Assembly: GCF_900156815.1 (NCBI RefSeq)
Contig: NZ_FTOT01000004.1
Coordinates: 270,938 to 334,937 of the forward strand
Origin: Gemmobacter megaterium
GTDB taxonomy: Bacteria > Pseudomonadota > Alphaproteobacteria > Rhodobacterales > Rhodobacteraceae
Length of the DNA stretch: 64,000 nt
Reading direction: 5' to 3'
Made by a program: the position numbers and the translations under genes. Position 1 is the stretch's first letter, and every line of letters starts with the position of its first letter. Under the pieces are notes generated by a model. That model was not told where the DNA came from. It saw only the letters and a list, made by a program, of their open reading frames with translations, and made no database searches. Shown here piece after piece: positions 1 to 9,341 of this stretch.

Positions 1-1
1 G

Positions 2-139
2 GCGACCCCCGACCTGCCCGATACGGTGGTTCTGCGCAGCGAAAGCCTGGGCGCGGCAATGCCGATCGCCTGCAACGACACAGCGGGCGGCCGACATGCC
101 AACCGCAGGGTCGAGGTCTGGCTGCGTCCCATCCGCTGA
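2..139 (+). CDS. C-terminal end of an OmpA-like protein (partial)
   Basis: The frame is open from the first bases of the window and stops at 137-139, giving about 45 residues. It ends in NRRVEVWLRPIR, and the N-x-x-R-R-V-E-V-x-L pattern is the usual last strand of OmpA-type peptidoglycan-binding domains. Such domains anchor outer-membrane or periplasmic proteins to the cell wall. The start, the signal peptide and any membrane part lie outside the window, so the full architecture is unknown. The family assignment rests on this short C-terminal match only. Confidence 0.6.
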   Translation, partial: ATPDLPDTVVLRSESLGAAMPIACNDTAGGRHANRRVEVWLRPIR

Positions 140-169
140 TACGGGCAGCGGGGCCATTGCGCCACCGTC

Positions 170-940
170 CTACAAATAACCTTGCGAGCGAAAGCTCGTC
201 TCGCGGGACCGCCCCACGATGATATGGTCGTGCAACACCAGGCCCAGCGCCTCTGCCGCGTCGCGGATGCGGTGGGTCATCACGATATCGGCCTCTGATG
301 GTGTGGGGTCGCCGCTGGGGTGATTGTGGACCAGAATCATCGCACTGGCATCCAGTTCAAGGGCACGCTTGACCACCTCGCGCGGATAGACCGGCACATG
401 ATCCACCGTCCCGCGGGCCTGCTCCTCATCCGCGATCAGCACATTCTTGCGATCCAGGAACAACACGCGGAATTGTTCAGTCGCGCGATGTGCCATCGTG
501 GTATGGCAGTAATCCAGCAGCGCATCCCAGCCCGACAGGACATGGCGGTTCAACACCCGCGCCCGCGCCAGCCGCGCGGCCGCCGCCTCGACCACTTTCA
601 ACTCGCAGATCACCGCCTCTCCCACGCCTTCGACGGTTTCGAGCCGCGCGGAGGGGGCCGAGATGACCCCGTTGAAGTCGTGAAACGTCGTCAGCAAGCG
701 GTGGGCGAGTGGCTTGACATCCTGACGGGGAATGGCCCGGAACAGCACCAGTTCCAGCATTTCATAATCCGGCAGGGCGGCGGCGCCACCGGCCATGAAC
801 CGCGCCCGCAACCGCGCGCGGTGATCCTTGATGTAGGAGGGCAGCCGCGCGCCCCGTTCCAGCGGCAACAGCGCCGGATCCTCCGGCCCGGAGGCGGGGT
901 CGAACAGCGGCAAGGGGGCTTCGGCAAACTGTCGGGTCAT
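170..940 (-). CDS. radC: RadC family JAB-domain protein
   Basis: About 256 residues. The N-terminal half carries a helix-hairpin-helix-like stretch (VEGVGEAVICELKVVEA). The C-terminal half is a JAB/MPN domain with the metal-site pattern HNHPSGDPTPSEAD, where the two His and the Asp would bind zinc. RadC was named for DNA repair, but its biochemical role is unsettled in the family. I chose the ATG at 940 (MTRQFAEAPL) because a GGGG lies just upstream; an in-frame ATG at 970 lacks a ribosome site. It lies downstream of dnaJ on the same strand with a gap of about 115 bases. Confidence 0.9.
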   Translation of the reverse strand: MTRQFAEAPLPLFDPASGPEDPALLPLERGARLPSYIKDHRARLRARFMAGGAAALPDYEMLELVLFRAIPRQDVKPLAHRLLTTFHDFNGVISAPSARLETVEGVGEAVICELKVVEAAAARLARARVLNRHVLSGWDALLDYCHTTMAHRATEQFRVLFLDRKNVLIADEEQARGTVDHVPVYPREVVKRALELDASAMILVHNHPSGDPTPSEADIVMTHRIRDAAEALGLVLHDHIIVGRSRETSFRSQGYL

Positions 941-1056
941 GCCCCGAGCTTGCACAAGGAAGATGAACATGGCGTTAACAGCGCCACCAGGCTGCGTGGG
1001 TCACGGCGCGCGCCCGCCCGCGCCACAGGAACAGCGGGGGCCAGACCCCCGCGTCC

Positions 1057-2208
1057 CTAGCGCTTGCCGTCCCAGAAGCTTTTCACCTTGGAAAAGAAAC
1101 TGGATCCTTCGGGATTGTTGTCCTCTGACAGCCGGTCGAATTCCATCAGCAGCTCACGCTGCCGCGCCGTCAGGTTCACCGGCGTTTCCACGGCCAGTTC
1201 GATCAGCATGTCACCGATCCCGCCGCCGCGCAACGCAGGCATCCCCTTGCCGCGCAGACGCATCTGCTTGCCGGTCTGGCTTCCGGCAGGAACCTTCACC
1301 TTGGACCGGCCACCGTCGATGGTCGGAACCTCCACCTCGCCGCCAATGGCAGCGGTGGTGATCGAAACCGGCACCCGGCAATAGAGATGCGCCCCGTCAC
1401 GCTGAAAGATCGGATGCTCGCGAACCTCGATGAAGATGTACAGATCCCCGGTCGGACCGCCACGCAGACCCGCCTCGCCCTCTCCGGCCAGCCGGATCCG
1501 GGTGCCGGTTTCCACCCCGGCAGGAATGTTGACCGACAGGGTGCGCTCTTTCTCGACCCGTCCGGCACCGCCACAGGCCCGGCAGGGGTTCTTGACCGTC
1601 TGCCCGGCGCCGCCACAGGTGGGGCAGGTGCGTTCGATCGTGAAAAATCCCTGTTGCGCCCGAACCTTGCCCAAGCCCGAACAGGTCGGGCAGGTCACCG
1701 GCTCTGCCCCGCCCTCGGCGCCCGTCCCATGACAGGATTCGCAGCTTACGGCAGTCGGGACCGAGATCGTCTTTTGCACACCCTTGAACGCCTCTTCCAG
1801 CGTCACGCGCAAGTTGTAGCGCAGATCCGATCCGCGTTGCGCGCGCGAACGGCCACCCTGGCCACCCCGCCCGCCCATGAAATCGCCGAACAGATCCTCG
1901 AACACATCGGAAAAGGCGCTGGCGAAATCGCCCTGCTGGCCAAAGCCCGCCCCCCGCCCCCCGCCGCCGCCGCCCATGCCACCTTCAAAGGCACCATGGC
2001 CGAAACGGTCGTACGCCGCCTTTTTCTGCTCGTCCTTCAGGACGTCATAGGCCTCGTTCGCTTCCTTGAACTGCGCTTCCGCCTGCGGATTATCCTGGTT
2101 GCGGTCGGGGTGCAGCTCTTTGGCCTTCTGCCGGTAAGCCTTCTTGATCTCGTCGGGGGATGCGCCCCTTGCGATGCCAAGTACTTCGTAGAAGTCACGT
2201 TTTGCCAT
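1057..2208 (-). CDS. dnaJ: Chaperone DnaJ (Hsp40)
   Basis: 383 residues, the normal length for a class I DnaJ. The order is complete: a J domain with the HPD motif near residue 34, a Gly/Phe-rich segment at about 70-110, four CxxCxGxG zinc-finger repeats ([32 protein letters not shown]) and the C-terminal substrate-binding part. It stimulates the ATPase of DnaK and delivers unfolded protein in the cytoplasm. It follows dnaK by about 70 bases on the same strand, so the two are probably co-transcribed with a hairpin between them. GrpE is not adjacent. Confidence 0.98.
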   Translation of the reverse strand: MAKRDFYEVLGIARGASPDEIKKAYRQKAKELHPDRNQDNPQAEAQFKEANEAYDVLKDEQKKAAYDRFGHGAFEGGMGGGGGGRGAGFGQQGDFASAFSDVFEDLFGDFMGGRGGQGGRSRAQRGSDLRYNLRVTLEEAFKGVQKTISVPTAVSCESCHGTGAEGGAEPVTCPTCSGLGKVRAQQGFFTIERTCPTCGGAGQTVKNPCRACGGAGRVEKERTLSVNIPAGVETGTRIRLAGEGEAGLRGGPTGDLYIFIEVREHPIFQRDGAHLYCRVPVSITTAAIGGEVEVPTIDGGRSKVKVPAGSQTGKQMRLRGKGMPALRGGGIGDMLIELAVETPVNLTARQRELLMEFDRLSEDNNPEGSSFFSKVKSFWDGKR

Positions 2209-2233
2209 TGTCTACCCCTTTGGGCCAAGGCAA

Positions 2234-2261
2234 GGGGGCGGCCCCTTTCAGGACCGCCCCC
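2234..2261 (-). terminator. Intercistronic GC hairpin between dnaK and dnaJ
   Basis: GGGGGCGG (2234-2241) pairs with CCGCCCCC (2254-2261) around a 12-base loop. It sits in the short gap after the dnaK stop and before the dnaJ start and has no T-run. It may act as a partial terminator or RNA-stability element that lowers dnaJ output relative to dnaK. This is an inference from position. Confidence 0.45.
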
Positions 2262-2278
2262 GCCTGCGCCCGCCCTTG

Positions 2279-4183
2279 TCAGCGGCGCTTGCGGTCTTCG
2301 CCCAAGTCCTCGAAATCGGCATCGACGATATCTTCGTCGGCGCCCGGACGTTGCTCTTCCCCATCCGAGTCGCTGGCCTGGGCCTTGTAGATCGCCTCGC
2401 CCAGCTTCATCGCGGCTTCGGTCAGGTTCTGCATCGCGCTGCGGATCTTGCCGACATCCTGCCCTGCCAGCGCATCTTCAAGCGGCGACATGGCCAGTTC
2501 GATGGCTTCGACCGTCGAAGGATCGACCTTTTCCGAATGTTCGGTCAGCGATTTCTTGGTCGAATGCAGCAGGCTTTCGCCCTGGTTCTTCGCCTCGACC
2601 AGTTCCTTGCGCTGTTTGTCGGCTTCGGCATTCGCCTCGGCGTCGCGCACCATCTGTTCGATCTCGGCGTCGGTCAGACCGCCCGAGGCCTGGATGGTGA
2701 TCCGCTGTTCCTTGCCGGTGCCCTTGTCCTTGGCGGAAACCGACACGATGCCGTTGGCGTCAATGTCGAAGGTCACCTCGATCTGCGGCATCCCACGCGG
2801 TGCCGGGGGGATGTTTTCCAGGTTGAACTGGCCCAGCATCTTGTTGTCGGCCGCCATCTCCCGCTCGCCCTGGAACACGCGGATCGTCACCGCGTTCTGA
2901 TTGTCCTCGGCGGTCGAGAAGACCTGGCTTTTCTTGGTCGGGATCGTGGTGTTGCGGTCGATCAGACGGGTGAACACGCCGCCCAGCGTCTCGATGCCCA
3001 GGGACAGCGGGGTGACGTCCAGCAGGACCACGTCCTTGACATCGCCTTGCAGCACACCCGCCTGGATCGCGGCGCCCAGCGCCACAACCTCGTCAGGGTT
3101 CACGCCCTTGTGCGGTTCCTTGCCGAAGAACTTGGTCACTTCCTCGACCACTTTCGGCATACGGGTCATACCGCCGACCAGCACCACCTCGTCGATGTCG
3201 CCTTTCGACAGGCCCGCATCCTTGAGCGCAGCGGCGCAAGGCTTCATCGAGGCCTTGATCAGGTCATCGACCAGCGATTCCAGCTTGGAGCGCGTCAGCT
3301 TCATCACCATGTGCAGCGGCTGGCCCGTGTTGCGGTCCATGCTGATGAAGGGCTGGTTGATCTCGGTCTGCTGGCTGGAGGAGAGCTCGATCTTGGCCTT
3401 TTCCGCCGCCTCTTTCAGGCGTTGCAGGGCCATCTTGTCCAGCGTCAGATCGACACCGTGTTCCTTTTTGAACTCGTCGGCCAGATAGGTCACGATGCGC
3501 ATGTCAAAGTCTTCACCGCCCAGGAACGTATCCCCGTTGGTGGATTTGACTTCGAACAGGCCGTCGTCGATTTCCAGGATGGTGATGTCGAACGTACCGC
3601 CGCCAAGGTCATAGACCGCGATGGTGCGCGATTCCTTCTTGTCCAGCCCGTAGGCCAGGGCGGCTGCGGTCGGCTCGTTGATGATGCGCAGCACTTCGAG
3701 GCCCGCAATCTTGCCCGCGTCCTTGGTGGCCTGGCGCTGTGCGTCGTTGAAATAGGCCGGAACCGTGATCACGGCTTGCGTGACGGTTTCGCCCAGATAG
3801 CTTTCGGCGGTTTCCTTCATCTTCTGAAGGATCACGGCAGAGATCTGCGCCGGGCTGAACTTATCGCCCCGCACTTCGACCCATGCGTCGCCATTGCCAC
3901 CATCCACGATGGCATAGGGCACCAGCTTCTTGTCCTTGGTCACGGCCGGGTCGGTGGTCCGGCGGCCGATCAGACGTTTGACGGCAAAGACGGTGTTGGT
4001 GGGGTTGGTCACGGCCTGCCGCTTGGCGGGCTGACCGACCAGGCGTTCGCTTTCCGTGAACGCGACGATCGAGGGCGTGGTACGTGCCCCTTCCGAATTC
4101 TCGATCACACGGGGCTGCGACCCGTCCATGATGGCAACGCAGCTGTTCGTGGTGCCGAGGTCGATACCGATGACTTTGGCCAT
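2279..4183 (-). CDS. dnaK: Chaperone DnaK (Hsp70)
   Basis: 634 residues. It begins [15 protein letters not shown], the classic Hsp70 phosphate-1 motif, and has [12 protein letters not shown] (phosphate 2) and the family linker/substrate domain. The tail [10 protein letters not shown] is the conserved DnaK C-terminus. It is the ATP-driven cytoplasmic chaperone that works with DnaJ and GrpE. The start at 4183 is preferred over the ATG at 4189 because AAGGA then lies six bases upstream; the upstream ATG directly abuts the Shine-Dalgarno sequence. A heat-shock promoter is visible upstream at 4291-4319. Confidence 0.98.
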   Translation of the reverse strand: MAKVIGIDLGTTNSCVAIMDGSQPRVIENSEGARTTPSIVAFTESERLVGQPAKRQAVTNPTNTVFAVKRLIGRRTTDPAVTKDKKLVPYAIVDGGNGDAWVEVRGDKFSPAQISAVILQKMKETAESYLGETVTQAVITVPAYFNDAQRQATKDAGKIAGLEVLRIINEPTAAALAYGLDKKESRTIAVYDLGGGTFDITILEIDDGLFEVKSTNGDTFLGGEDFDMRIVTYLADEFKKEHGVDLTLDKMALQRLKEAAEKAKIELSSSQQTEINQPFISMDRNTGQPLHMVMKLTRSKLESLVDDLIKASMKPCAAALKDAGLSKGDIDEVVLVGGMTRMPKVVEEVTKFFGKEPHKGVNPDEVVALGAAIQAGVLQGDVKDVVLLDVTPLSLGIETLGGVFTRLIDRNTTIPTKKSQVFSTAEDNQNAVTIRVFQGEREMAADNKMLGQFNLENIPPAPRGMPQIEVTFDIDANGIVSVSAKDKGTGKEQRITIQASGGLTDAEIEQMVRDAEANAEADKQRKELVEAKNQGESLLHSTKKSLTEHSEKVDPSTVEAIELAMSPLEDALAGQDVGKIRSAMQNLTEAAMKLGEAIYKAQASDSDGEEQRPGADEDIVDADFEDLGEDRKRR

Positions 4184-4290
4184 GTTCATTCCTTCTCAGG
4201 CGATGTGCTGGGGCCGAGCCCGTTGCGGCGCCCCGCCCCGATCCCAGGTTTCGGGCACCGGGGTTAGACCCCGCTCCCGTTCCGAGGGGT

Positions 4291-4319
4291 ATATATGGGG
4301 GGGTCAAGGGGCCTGCAAG
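4291..4319 (-). promoter_or_regulatory. Candidate sigma-32 promoter of dnaK
   Basis: On the minus strand CTTGCA (4319-4314) is followed after 13 bases by CCCCATATAT (4300-4291). This fits the heat-shock sigma factor pattern CTTGAA-N11-16-CCCCATnT with one mismatch in the -35. It would give a leader of roughly 95-100 bases before dnaK. No CIRCE-type inverted repeat was seen nearby. Confidence 0.65.
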
Positions 4320-4346
4320 TGTCACAGCGCCGTGATTTTCGCAAGA

Positions 4347-5168
4347 TCAGCGCCCGGCACCCCAACTGACCGAGGCATGGCGGCGCGTATAGAACTCGGC
4401 CATGAGACCGATCATCAGACAACTGAGCGCCACATAGAACGGATAGCTCATCGAGGTATGATGCGGGGTGTAGTTCAGGAACATCTCGCCGCGTGCCTGG
4501 TCGATACAGTGAAACAGCGGGTTCCAGTCGAACAGCGCAATCATCCAGCCGGGCAGCATATTGACAACGAACATCTTTCCCGAGGCGATCATGTTCACCC
4601 GCTGGTAGATCAGCGTCACCATGCCCACCAGATCCGGCGCCCATGGCCGCGCCGCCAGCAGCACCATGCCGATGGCGACCCCTGTGAACCAGCTCATCAG
4701 GAACACCCCCATCACGCCGACGGGATGAAAGATCTCCAGCGGCTTGATCGCGGCATGATAGAAATACAGCACCAGCGCGGCCGAAAGAAGTTGCAGATAC
4801 AATGCCGAAAGCGCAGCCCCGGCGATGGCCACGATCGTGTTCATCGGGGCATGTTTCATCATGGGCGAGGTCGGCCCTTCGGCATTGGATACGGCGCCGA
4901 CGGTCTTGGTATGCGTCATGAACAGGAAGACACCCGACATGACATACAGCAGGAAATCCCCCCGGATCGCCAGGCGGCGCAGGTTCAGCAGATCGAACAT
5001 GATGTAGAACACCCCGACCATCAGAACGGTCTGGAAGATGTTGATCAGCAGCCCGAGCACCGCGTTCCCATGGCTCTTGCGCACGTTGCGCACGGCCGCA
5101 TGGAATATCAGTTCCAGCAGTTCGAACGCACCACTGACCCGTGTTCTGCGCTTTTCGATATGGAACAT
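4347..5168 (-). CDS. ABC-2 type polysaccharide export permease (KpsM-like)
   Basis: About 273 residues starting MFHIEKRRT; an in-frame ATG at 5204 would add 12 residues but lacks a clear ribosome site. Roughly six hydrophobic segments follow, including NAVLGLLINIFQTVLMVGV and the terminal YPFYVALSCLMIGLM. The layout matches ABC-2 permeases that export capsular or O-antigen polysaccharide across the inner membrane. The cognate ATPase is not in the window, so it must be encoded elsewhere. It is divergent from cysQ, next to galU and a glycosyltransferase cluster, which supports a role in surface glycan export. Confidence 0.75.
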   Translation of the reverse strand: MFHIEKRRTRVSGAFELLELIFHAAVRNVRKSHGNAVLGLLINIFQTVLMVGVFYIMFDLLNLRRLAIRGDFLLYVMSGVFLFMTHTKTVGAVSNAEGPTSPMMKHAPMNTIVAIAGAALSALYLQLLSAALVLYFYHAAIKPLEIFHPVGVMGVFLMSWFTGVAIGMVLLAARPWAPDLVGMVTLIYQRVNMIASGKMFVVNMLPGWMIALFDWNPLFHCIDQARGEMFLNYTPHHTSMSYPFYVALSCLMIGLMAEFYTRRHASVSWGAGR

Positions 5169-5305
5169 GCCGCGCCTGCCGCCTTTCGGGGATAACTGCA
5201 CCATCTTGCCCGCGACCGCTTGCCGAAGCGTTACGCGCAGGCCATAACCCTAGCGCCGCTTTGCGGCATGATGAAGGCACAGATTTCAGGTGGGGACGCG
5301 ACGGT

Positions 5306-6097
5306 ATGGATTTTGACAAGCTGGTTTCGGACATGCGGCGCCTGGCCCTGGAGGCAGGCGATGCGATCATGCAGATCTACAGCGCGCCCGATTTCGAGGT
5401 GCGCTCCAAATCCGACGCCAGCCCGGTGACAGCCGCCGACGAAGCGGCCGACGCCGTGATTTCGGACGGTCTGCGCGCGGCCTATCCCGATGTGACGCTG
5501 ATCACCGAAGAACAGGCGGCCAGCCACAGCCTGTCGGCCAGCACCTTCCTGATCGTCGATCCGCTGGACGGCACAAAGGAATTCGTGCAGCGCCGCGGCG
5601 ATTTCACCGTCAACATCGCCTATGTCGAAGACGGCATTCCGCTGCGGGGCGTTGTCTATGCCCCGGCCAAGGGGCGGTTGTTCTACACCCTGCCCGACGG
5701 AACCGCGGTCGAGGAAGCCGGCCCCTTTGCCAAGGAAACCTCCGGCGCGCTCACGGCGCTGAACGTGTCCGTGCCCGACAATGATGCGCTGATGGTCGTT
5801 GCGTCCAAGTCCCACCGCGATCAGGCCACGGATGACTATATCGGCAAATACGCTGTCAAGGACATGACGAGCGCCGGATCCAGCCTGAAGTTCTGCCTGG
5901 TGGCGACGGGCGAAGCCGATCTCTACCCCCGCCTTGGCCGCACGATGGAATGGGACACGGCGGCCGGCGACGCGGTGCTGCGCGGCGCAGGAGGGCATGT
6001 GGTGCGCTTCGACGATCATAGCCCCCTGACCTATGGCAAGCCGGGCTGGGACAACCCCTTTTTCATCGCCCATGCGCCGGGCGTTATGCTGCGATAG
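5306..6097 (+). CDS. cysQ: 3'(2'),5'-bisphosphate nucleotidase CysQ
   Basis: 263 residues of the inositol-monophosphatase fold. The metal-binding motif DPLDGTKEFV is present, with the upstream SDASPVTAADEAAD segment and ITEEQ, and the C-terminal EWDTAAGDAVL motif of the family. CysQ hydrolyses 3'-phosphoadenosine 5'-phosphate (PAP), the by-product of sulfation and sulfate reduction, to AMP. The ATG at 5306 has AGGTGGGG about ten bases upstream. Its location just ahead of galU, glycosyltransferases and a PAPS-type sulfotransferase suggests it recycles PAP made by that sulfotransferase, though it could equally serve cysteine synthesis. Confidence 0.92.
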   Translation: MDFDKLVSDMRRLALEAGDAIMQIYSAPDFEVRSKSDASPVTAADEAADAVISDGLRAAYPDVTLITEEQAASHSLSASTFLIVDPLDGTKEFVQRRGDFTVNIAYVEDGIPLRGVVYAPAKGRLFYTLPDGTAVEEAGPFAKETSGALTALNVSVPDNDALMVVASKSHRDQATDDYIGKYAVKDMTSAGSSLKFCLVATGEADLYPRLGRTMEWDTAAGDAVLRGAGGHVVRFDDHSPLTYGKPGWDNPFFIAHAPGVMLR

Positions 6098-6208
6098 GCA
6101 TCTATCCGCTTCTCGCCGCAACGCAGCAGCACCGGCCCCAATCAGGTATTGCTGCAACGAGGCCGACTGGTTAGATCTGGGGTAGCGCTCAGGCTGTGCA
6201 CGTCTTAA

Positions 6209-6237
6209 TTCCGCCAAATTTTTATAGTTTAGCGGAA
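6209..6237. promoter_or_regulatory. Inverted repeat in the galU upstream region
   Basis: TTCCGCCAAA (6209-6218) and TTTAGCGGAA (6228-6237) are inverted copies with nine of ten bases matching, separated by an AT-rich nine-base spacer. It lies in the 207-base gap between cysQ and galU, about 70 bases before the galU start. The size and AT-rich centre suit a dimeric repressor or activator site controlling galU and the glycan genes. The regulator is unknown. Confidence 0.5.
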
Positions 6238-6304
6238 ACGGGACGCGCCCTGTCTGGGGCGACACGCCCCCAGGTGCGGGACAAGAAACCGAGGATAATT
6301 TGCA

Positions 6305-7195
6305 ATGAAGAAAAAGGTCACCAAGGCGGTGTTTCCGGTAGCCGGGCTTGGAACCCGCTTCCTGCCTGCCACCAAGTCCATTCCCAAAGAGATCATGACC
6401 CTGGTCGACCGACCGCTGATCCAATATGCGATCGACGAGGCGCGGGCGGCTGGCATCAAAGAATTCATTTTCGTGACATCGCGCGGGAAATCCGCACTTG
6501 AAGACTATTTCGACGACGCCCCGGAACTGGAAACGGCCCTGAAGAAAAAGGGCAAGATGGATTTGCTGGACGAATTGCGGTCCACCAACATGGATTCCGG
6601 CGCCATCGCCTATGTGCGCCAGAACCGTCCGCAGGGGCTGGGCCATGCCGTCTGGTGCGCCCGGCGCCTGATCGGGGACGAACCCTTTGCCGTCCTGCTG
6701 CCCGACGACGTGATCGCCGCCGAAAAGCCCTGTCTGCAACAGATGGTCGAAGCCTATGCCGAAGTCGGTGGCAACATGGTTGCCGCGATGGAAGTGCCCC
6801 CGGAAAAGGCCTCGGCCTATGGTGTGCTGGATGTGGCCCAGGACATGGGTTCTGTTGTTCAGGTCAAGGGCATGGTGGAAAAGCCCGCTGCCGGGACGGC
6901 TCCGTCCAACCTTGCGGTGATCGGCCGCTATATCCTCAGCCCCAAGGTGCTTCAGAACCTCAACCGCATGAAACAAGGCGCAGGTGGCGAGATTCAGTTG
7001 ACCGACGCCATCGCCGAGGAAACCGAAACCGGCAATGTGCATGGCTTCCGTTTCCGTGGCCAGCGCTATGACTGCGGCTCCAAGGCCGGGTTCCTGCAAG
7101 CCACGGTTGCCTTTGGCTTGGCCCGCGCCGAGTTGCACGACGAACTGGCAGAGTTCCTGACCCATATGGTCGCGCTGCCGAAGGCGGCTCAGTAA
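6305..7195 (+). CDS. galU: UTP-glucose-1-phosphate uridylyltransferase
   Basis: 296 residues, normal for bacterial GalU. The N-terminus KAVFPVAGLGTRFLPATKS is the nucleotide-binding signature, followed by KEIMTLVDRPLIQYAIDEA and, later, the sugar-binding VEKP motif. It makes UDP-glucose from UTP and glucose-1-phosphate in the cytoplasm, the donor for many surface polysaccharides. The start has GAGG about 12 bases upstream. It is followed after seven bases by glycosyltransferase genes on the same strand, so they probably form one operon. Confidence 0.97.
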   Translation: MKKKVTKAVFPVAGLGTRFLPATKSIPKEIMTLVDRPLIQYAIDEARAAGIKEFIFVTSRGKSALEDYFDDAPELETALKKKGKMDLLDELRSTNMDSGAIAYVRQNRPQGLGHAVWCARRLIGDEPFAVLLPDDVIAAEKPCLQQMVEAYAEVGGNMVAAMEVPPEKASAYGVLDVAQDMGSVVQVKGMVEKPAAGTAPSNLAVIGRYILSPKVLQNLNRMKQGAGGEIQLTDAIAEETETGNVHGFRFRGQRYDCGSKAGFLQATVAFGLARAELHDELAEFLTHMVALPKAAQ

Positions 7196-7202
7196 GCGCG
7201 CG

Positions 7203-8270
7203 ATGCCACTGGCGCGGACATCGCCGGGCGCACTCGATCGCCCGTCCGCGCCGCTGGTGTCCCGCCTGTGGGATGCCTGGCGCCTGCGGCACAGCAGGCG
7301 CTTTCTTCTTGCCCGCGCCATCCGTCGGCGCCGACAGTTGCGCGTGGTGTCCGACCGGACCGACACGATTCAGCGCCAGGATATTCTGGTCTTCGCCACC
7401 ATGCGAAACGAAGATCAGCGGCTGCCGTATTTCCTTGAGCATTACCGCAGGCTTGGTGTCGCCCATTTCCTGATCGTCGACAACGACAGTACCGATGGCA
7501 CGCAAGCACTTCTGGCAGCGCAGCCGGATGTATCCGTGTGGTCCACCCGGCATGGCTACAAGCAATCGCGCTTTGGCATGGACTGGATGAACTGGCTGCT
7601 GCTGCGCCATGGCCATGGCCACTGGACCCTGACTGTCGATGCCGACGAGTTGCTGATCTACCCGCATTGGGAAACGCGGCCCCTGCCCGCCCTGACCGGC
7701 TGGATGCAGGACCGTGGCCTGCCCGCCATGGGCACCATGATGCTCGACCTGTATCCGCAAGGACCGCTGGACGCGGCGCACCACCGGCCAGGCGACGATC
7801 CCGCACAGGTCATGCCCTGGTTCGATGCCGGAAACTACGTCATGCGGCGCCAGCCGCTCATGGGAAACCTGTGGATTCAGGGCGGGGTACGCGCGCGCCG
7901 GTTCTTTGCCGAAACCCCGCGCCGCGCGCCGACCCTGGGCAAGGTGCCGCTGGTGAAATGGCATTGGCGCTATGCCTATGTCAGTTCCACCCATACGCTG
8001 CTACCCCGCGCGCTGAACGCGGTCTATGACACGGACGGCGGCGAAAAATTGTCCGGGGTCTTGCTGCATACCAAATTTCTTAACACCATCGTCGCAAAGT
8101 CGGTCGAGGAGAAGGCGCGGCGCCAACATTTCGCCAACAGCGCGCTATATGACGGATATTACGACGAATTGGCCCAGGCACCCGACTTGTGGTGCCACAG
8201 ATCCGCGCGCTATCAAGGCTGGCGGCATCTGGAAGCACTGGGCCTGATGTCGCGCGGGGGCTGGGTCTGA
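7203..8270 (+). CDS. Family 2-like glycosyltransferase (tandem copy 1)
   Basis: 355 residues. After a basic N-terminus comes a GT-A nucleotide-sugar fold: DILVFATMRNEDQRLPYFLE, then the IVDNDSTDGT motif and GHGHWTLTVDADELLIYP, whose DADE is the likely metal/nucleotide-binding acid cluster. No transmembrane segment is obvious, so it probably acts at the cytoplasmic face. The next gene is a clear paralogue with the same motifs, about half identical by eye. The ATG at 7203 is seven bases after galU and has no strong ribosome site, so a start slightly downstream is possible. Donor and acceptor sugars cannot be told. Confidence 0.8.
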   Translation: MPLARTSPGALDRPSAPLVSRLWDAWRLRHSRRFLLARAIRRRRQLRVVSDRTDTIQRQDILVFATMRNEDQRLPYFLEHYRRLGVAHFLIVDNDSTDGTQALLAAQPDVSVWSTRHGYKQSRFGMDWMNWLLLRHGHGHWTLTVDADELLIYPHWETRPLPALTGWMQDRGLPAMGTMMLDLYPQGPLDAAHHRPGDDPAQVMPWFDAGNYVMRRQPLMGNLWIQGGVRARRFFAETPRRAPTLGKVPLVKWHWRYAYVSSTHTLLPRALNAVYDTDGGEKLSGVLLHTKFLNTIVAKSVEEKARRQHFANSALYDGYYDELAQAPDLWCHRSARYQGWRHLEALGLMSRGGWV

Positions 8271-8327
8271 CGGCCTGCCGGGTATGAGTGGGATGCACCG
8301 CCGCTGGGTGGGCAAGGGGAGTGTGGC

Positions 8328-9338
8328 TTGGGACTGATCAGTTCCTATCGGATGCGCCTTCAACGCAAGCGATGGCGGCTTCGCGCCTTGTGGCGCAGCA
8401 GGGATCTGTCGCCGGTGCAGAACCGCACCGCCAGGATTGGGCGGGGCGATATTCTGGCCTGTGTCTGCCTGCGCAACGAACGCATCCGCCTGCCGTATTT
8501 CTTCGACTATTACCGCAAGCTGGGCGTGCGGCACTTTCTGGTCATCGACAACGGCTCAGACGACGGGTCGCGCGAATGGCTGGCCGACCAGCCCGATGCG
8601 TCGGTCTGGACCACGACCGCCAGCTACAAACAGGCCCGGTATGGCGTGGATTGGCAAAACTGGCTGCTGCGCCGCTATGGCCATGGCCACTGGTGCCTGA
8701 CGGTGGACCCGGACGAATTTCTCGTCTACCCGTTTTGCGATACGCGGCCCCTGCGGGCCTTGACCGACTGGCTGGACGCCTCGTCGATACGGGCGTTCGC
8801 GGCCATGATGCTGGATATGTACCCCAAGGGCCGGATCGACGAACAAGCCTATGCCGAAGGGCAGGATCCCTTTGAAATCGCCTGCTGGTTCGACAGTGGC
8901 AATTATACGATCAAGCAGAATTCCCTGCTGGGCAATCTGTGGATTCAGGGCGGACCGCGCGCGCGCGCCTTTTTTGCCGGGGCGCCGCAGAATGCGCCCG
9001 CGCTGAACAAGATCCCGCTGGTGCGATGGCACCGCAGGTATGTCTATGTCAGCTCCACCCATATGCTGTTGCCGCGCGGGCTGAACCTTGCCTATGACGA
9101 ATGGGGCGGCGAAAAGGCATCGGGCTGCCTGCTGCATGCCAAGTTCCTGCATACCATGACCACGAAGGCCGATGAAGAAATGCAGCGCCGCCAGCATTTT
9201 GCCGCAAGTGCCGAATATGCTGCCTATCGTGACGGGTTGAAGGCGCAGCCAGACCTGTGGTGCAAATGGTCGGAGAAATACATCAACTGGCGGCAGCTCG
9301 AGATCCTCGGGCTGATGTCAAAAGGGAACTGGGCGTAA
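8328..9338 (+). CDS. Family 2-like glycosyltransferase (tandem copy 2)
   Basis: 336 residues, starting at a TTG with AAGGGGA seven bases upstream. It repeats the layout of the preceding gene: DILACVCLRNERIRLPYF, VIDNGSDDGS, then GHGHWCLTVDPDEFLVYP and a shared C-terminal block (YVSSTHMLLPRGLN, GGEK, LLHAKFLHT). It differs in DPDE replacing DADE at the acidic site. The pair looks like a local duplication that has diverged, perhaps to add successive sugars. It is three bases from the following GT14-like gene, consistent with an operon. Confidence 0.8.
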   Translation: MGLISSYRMRLQRKRWRLRALWRSRDLSPVQNRTARIGRGDILACVCLRNERIRLPYFFDYYRKLGVRHFLVIDNGSDDGSREWLADQPDASVWTTTASYKQARYGVDWQNWLLRRYGHGHWCLTVDPDEFLVYPFCDTRPLRALTDWLDASSIRAFAAMMLDMYPKGRIDEQAYAEGQDPFEIACWFDSGNYTIKQNSLLGNLWIQGGPRARAFFAGAPQNAPALNKIPLVRWHRRYVYVSSTHMLLPRGLNLAYDEWGGEKASGCLLHAKFLHTMTTKADEEMQRRQHFAASAEYAAYRDGLKAQPDLWCKWSEKYINWRQLEILGLMSKGNWA

Positions 9339-9341
9339 CGC

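Noticed and set aside
2276..4267. Long open frame opposite dnaK (about 660 codons on the plus strand)
   Set aside because: It mirrors the dnaK coding frame in a GC-rich genome; the opposite frame stays open by codon bias and has no recognisable domain.
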